In this document: in pieces, positions 14,750-16,686 of the stretch | Numbering within the stretch: the stretch's first letter is position 1 | Layout: every line of letters starts with the position of its first letter | Assembly: GCA_025462785.1 (NCBI GenBank) | Contig: JAOAPG010000034.1 | Coordinates: 1 to 16,686, forward strand | Reading direction: 5' to 3' | Source of the DNA: Acidobacteriaceae bacterium | GTDB lineage: Bacteria > Acidobacteriota > Terriglobia > Terriglobales > Acidobacteriaceae | DNA length: 16,686 nucleotides | The notes under the pieces: generated by a model | Database searches by the model: none | Seen by the model: the letters and a program-made list of their open reading frames with translations, nothing else | Told to the model about the DNA's origin: nothing | Position numbers and translations under genes: made by a program

Positions 14750-15490
14750 TTAATCCCGGACAACTTCCGTCAAGTCGCTCGTAATCAAGATACGCATGAC
14801 TTTGAAGTGATCGTCTACCCAAATCGACCAGTCGCCGCTATCACTGGTCAAAGTGAACTTACTTAATTCCCGTTCCGTCCCGTGAATTTGCAGTTTTTCA
14901 ACCGCACTGAATGCTATTTCTACGGGAGACGAATTTCGCGCGTGTGGGTTCAGGGTTCCGAACTGCGTTTTCTGCCCCTGAGGACATTTCAACGCGCCAC
15001 CTTCCTGGTGGCATGAGGTTGCCAGGTAACGCCATAGCAGCACTTCGCGTTGGACGAAGAAGTAGTCGTCCAAGATGCTGCTCGAAGCGGGCAGATAGAA
15101 TGGTTTCTCCTGCGGTTTGTCCTGGGGACTGTTGGTGAATCGCTCGGTCAGCATATCTTGACCGGGTGTTACCACGGCCTGGGTTTTGCCGGGGCTGGTT
15201 TCTTTCCACTCGTAGCGTCGAAGCTCTCCATTGGCAGTCAGTTGCAACTCGGAGGATTGTTCGGCCTTCTGGCCTCCTTGATCGGATTTGAACTCCGAGG
15301 TAATGACACTCCCGTTCGGGTTCTGTTCAACAGAAAACTTTTCCGTTGCAACGCGTTGCCCCTGCATGAAAACCCCGAAAGAACCTGAGTCCACCATCTG
15401 GTTCCCGTTGCTACTACCTTCGCAATACAGAACGCTGGAGATGAAAAGCGCCGCGAAAGCCACGATTATGAGAGCGCGATTGAACTTCAC
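14750..15490 (-). CDS. Exported protein of unknown function
   Basis: The 246 residues begin with a signal peptide or signal anchor (FNRALIIVAFAALFISSVLY). The remainder is mostly beta-strand-like with alternating polar and hydrophobic stretches. Visible elements are FGVFMQGQRVATEKFSVEQN near residue 38 and two Cys residues (SCHQEGGALKCP, near 160) that could form a disulfide. I recognise no catalytic motif; the pattern recalls DUF3108/DUF6134-like periplasmic beta-barrel proteins, not confirmed. Its start is GTG and overlaps the aroK stop (GTGA), so it should be translated with shikimate kinase. Confidence 0.75.
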   Translation of the reverse strand: MKFNRALIIVAFAALFISSVLYCEGSSNGNQMVDSGSFGVFMQGQRVATEKFSVEQNPNGSVITSEFKSDQGGQKAEQSSELQLTANGELRRYEWKETSPGKTQAVVTPGQDMLTERFTNSPQDKPQEKPFYLPASSSILDDYFFVQREVLLWRYLATSCHQEGGALKCPQGQKTQFGTLNPHARNSSPVEIAFSAVEKLQIHGTERELSKFTLTSDSGDWSIWVDDHFKVMRILITSDLTEVVRD

Positions 15491-16038
15491 TTTGTGACTC
15501 CTGTTCCGCCGGAAAAAGGCCCCAGTTTAAGATTAGTCGCTATCTCCATAGCGATTTCCTCTATTTCCTTGTCGCTGGTGTTAACTCGCAATGCTGCTTG
15601 CAGGTATGCCGTTCGCCGAGATTCGTACAAGTTTCGAAACTGCTCTGGATCGCGCCTCAACGGACGTTCCACCGTCTGCCTCTGGCAACGCTTGAAGAGT
15701 TCGTTTACCGGAGCATCCAGGAAAACTGAAGGGAAGCCTGCCTCCTGAAGTAACTTGGCATTTTCGGGTTGCACAAACGCGCCACCTCCCAAGGCTATAA
15801 CGCGTGGGTTGGCATCTAACTGCGATAAGAGTTGCCGCAATACCTGATGTTCCACGCGGCGGAATTGGAGTTCCCCGGATTCCCGGAAGATAGCTTCAAT
15901 GCTGCGTCTTTCGCGGGACTGGATGAGATCATCCAGATCGTCAAACGACCAGCCCAGTTTGCCTCCCAAGACCTTACCTACACTAGTCTTGCCAGCGCCC
16001 ATGAAGCCGACTAGAAAAACTGCCGTTGTCGCAGACAT
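15487..16038 (-). CDS. aroK: Shikimate kinase AroK
   Basis: Shikimate kinase phosphorylates shikimate at the 3-hydroxyl in chorismate and aromatic amino-acid synthesis. Counted from the longest frame (GTG at 16107), the Walker A loop is GFMGAGKTS (34-42), the magnesium/shikimate DLDD is at 57-60, the FRESGELQFRRVE segment carries the shikimate-binding Arg, the central GGG loop is LGGGAF, and the lid is RPLRR. I chose ATG 16038, as it lies just before the family start and has AGG seven bases upstream. ATG at 16095 is an alternative. The rest of the aromatic pathway is absent here. The stop overlaps the next gene. Confidence 0.93.
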   Translation of the reverse strand: MSATTAVFLVGFMGAGKTSVGKVLGGKLGWSFDDLDDLIQSRERRSIEAIFRESGELQFRRVEHQVLRQLLSQLDANPRVIALGGGAFVQPENAKLLQEAGFPSVFLDAPVNELFKRCQRQTVERPLRRDPEQFRNLYESRRTAYLQAALRVNTSDKEIEEIAMEIATNLKLGPFSGGTGVTK

Positions 16039-16126
16039 GCTGCTACCTGCGGACGAGTTCTTTTCCGGAAACGAACCGGTGGTGGTTCTTTTCATCTGGC
16101 TAAACACGAGCGACTACACACAGCCG

Positions 16127-16686
16127 CTAGTAGCTTATTTTGCTGCTTTGATTTTTTTTCTTGAGGTGGATTTTACCACTGAAAGAAAACAACTTAACCG
16201 AGGAGGCGGCCTTATTGATCGTACCTGCGAAGGCACTCCCCGCTCTTAGTGGGAAAGAGGTGTGCTCTGGTTGAAGCGGGAACTCATTGTCAACCTGGCC
16301 CTGAACCGAACGCGCCGTTACGTCGATTGAGGCATAAGCTGGCGCCATGGCCTCAATGTCGCCTGTATGACTCGTTAGCGAATATTCACCACTGTCGCCG
16401 AAATCTCCGTCATAACGAATCTTGCCACTGCTTGAGTTCACGTTTACGAATGGGCCGCTGACTGATGTTAGAACCACGTCCCCGTTCAGGGACGTGATCT
16501 CCACATGTCCGTTGCGAATGTCAGTGAGAGTAACTGGGCCATTCAGAGTTCTTACATGAACGTGTCCGTTAGCATACTCACGAACATCCACATTTGCAGT
16601 ATTTCCCTCTATTACGACATCACCATGCAGATTTTCGGCATGTAGCGGACCGCTGATCGAATTCAGCCTTACATTTGCATCCGAGG
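16127..16686 (-). CDS. DUF4097-type beta-repeat protein, C-terminal part (cut by right edge)
   Basis: The minus-strand frame is open from the right edge to the TAG at 16127, about 186 codons. The sequence is made of short repeats with a 'NGxVxxxSxNG' beat: NVRLNSISGPLHAENLHGDV at the edge, then VRTLNGPVTLTDIRNGHVEI, TSLNGDVVLTSVSGP, SGKIRYDGDFGDSGEY, SHTGDIEAM, SFSGKI. This is the right-handed beta-solenoid-like pattern of DUF4097/DUF4098 putative adhesins, usually exported or membrane-tethered. The N-terminus with any signal peptide is outside the window. The tail is basic (HLKKKNQ). It ends 88 bases before the chosen aroK start and is probably the first visible gene of that transcript. Confidence 0.85.
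   Translation of the reverse strand, partial: SDANVRLNSISGPLHAENLHGDVVIEGNTANVDVREYANGHVHVRTLNGPVTLTDIRNGHVEITSLNGDVVLTSVSGPFVNVNSSSGKIRYDGDFGDSGEYSLTSHTGDIEAMAPAYASIDVTARSVQGQVDNEFPLQPEHTSFPLRAGSAFAGTINKAASSVKLFSFSGKIHLKKKNQSSKISY

Overview
The window reads like a stretch of chromosome from a soil Acidobacteriota (Terriglobia / Koribacter-like) or a close relative. This rests on moderate GC, SD-poor starts, a short-form DapB, the EcsC, DUF4097 and SH3+TPR exported proteins, and RNase J instead of a visible RNase E. It is an inference from gene style, not from a marker gene. Almost everything is housekeeping, and most genes lie on the minus strand.

Left part (1-4030, all minus): the N-terminal membrane part of the FtsK DNA translocase runs off the left edge. 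Upstream of it lie UppP (undecaprenyl-diphosphate phosphatase), an exported SH3-like/TPR protein, and a PLP-dependent threonine/serine dehydratase that overlaps the SH3/TPR gene by ATGA. FtsK and UppP serve division and wall synthesis; the other two may be coupled to them.

Middle (3942-5990): this is the only accessory-looking stretch. It holds a gene on the minus strand that seems decayed and is split over several frames, with a HEPN-like R/N..H motif. Divergent to it is a complete vapBC toxin-antitoxin pair with a well-formed promoter, apparently leaderless, and two repeated palindromic sites 22 bp apart.

Next (6000-9320): a strong hairpin separates vapC from RNase J (minus). RNase J is divergent from an EcsC-family protein, which is followed by a HAD-IA phosphatase (both plus).

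Lysine block (9335-13462, minus): lysC-dapB-dapA-dapD in transcription order. It encodes aspartate kinase and three steps of the succinylase branch of diaminopimelate/lysine synthesis. DapA carries an additional C-terminal tail of about 74 residues that is rich in Cys and His, which is the most unusual coding feature in the window.

Right part (13624-16686, minus): an AI-2E/PerM-type membrane protein, an exported protein of unknown function, shikimate kinase (aroK), and the C-terminal part of a DUF4097 beta-repeat protein that runs off the right edge.

I see no rRNA, tRNA, CRISPR array, insertion sequence or prophage. No complete new multi-gene system is evident. The best leads are the DapA fusion tail, the decayed gene beside vapBC, and the vapBC control region.
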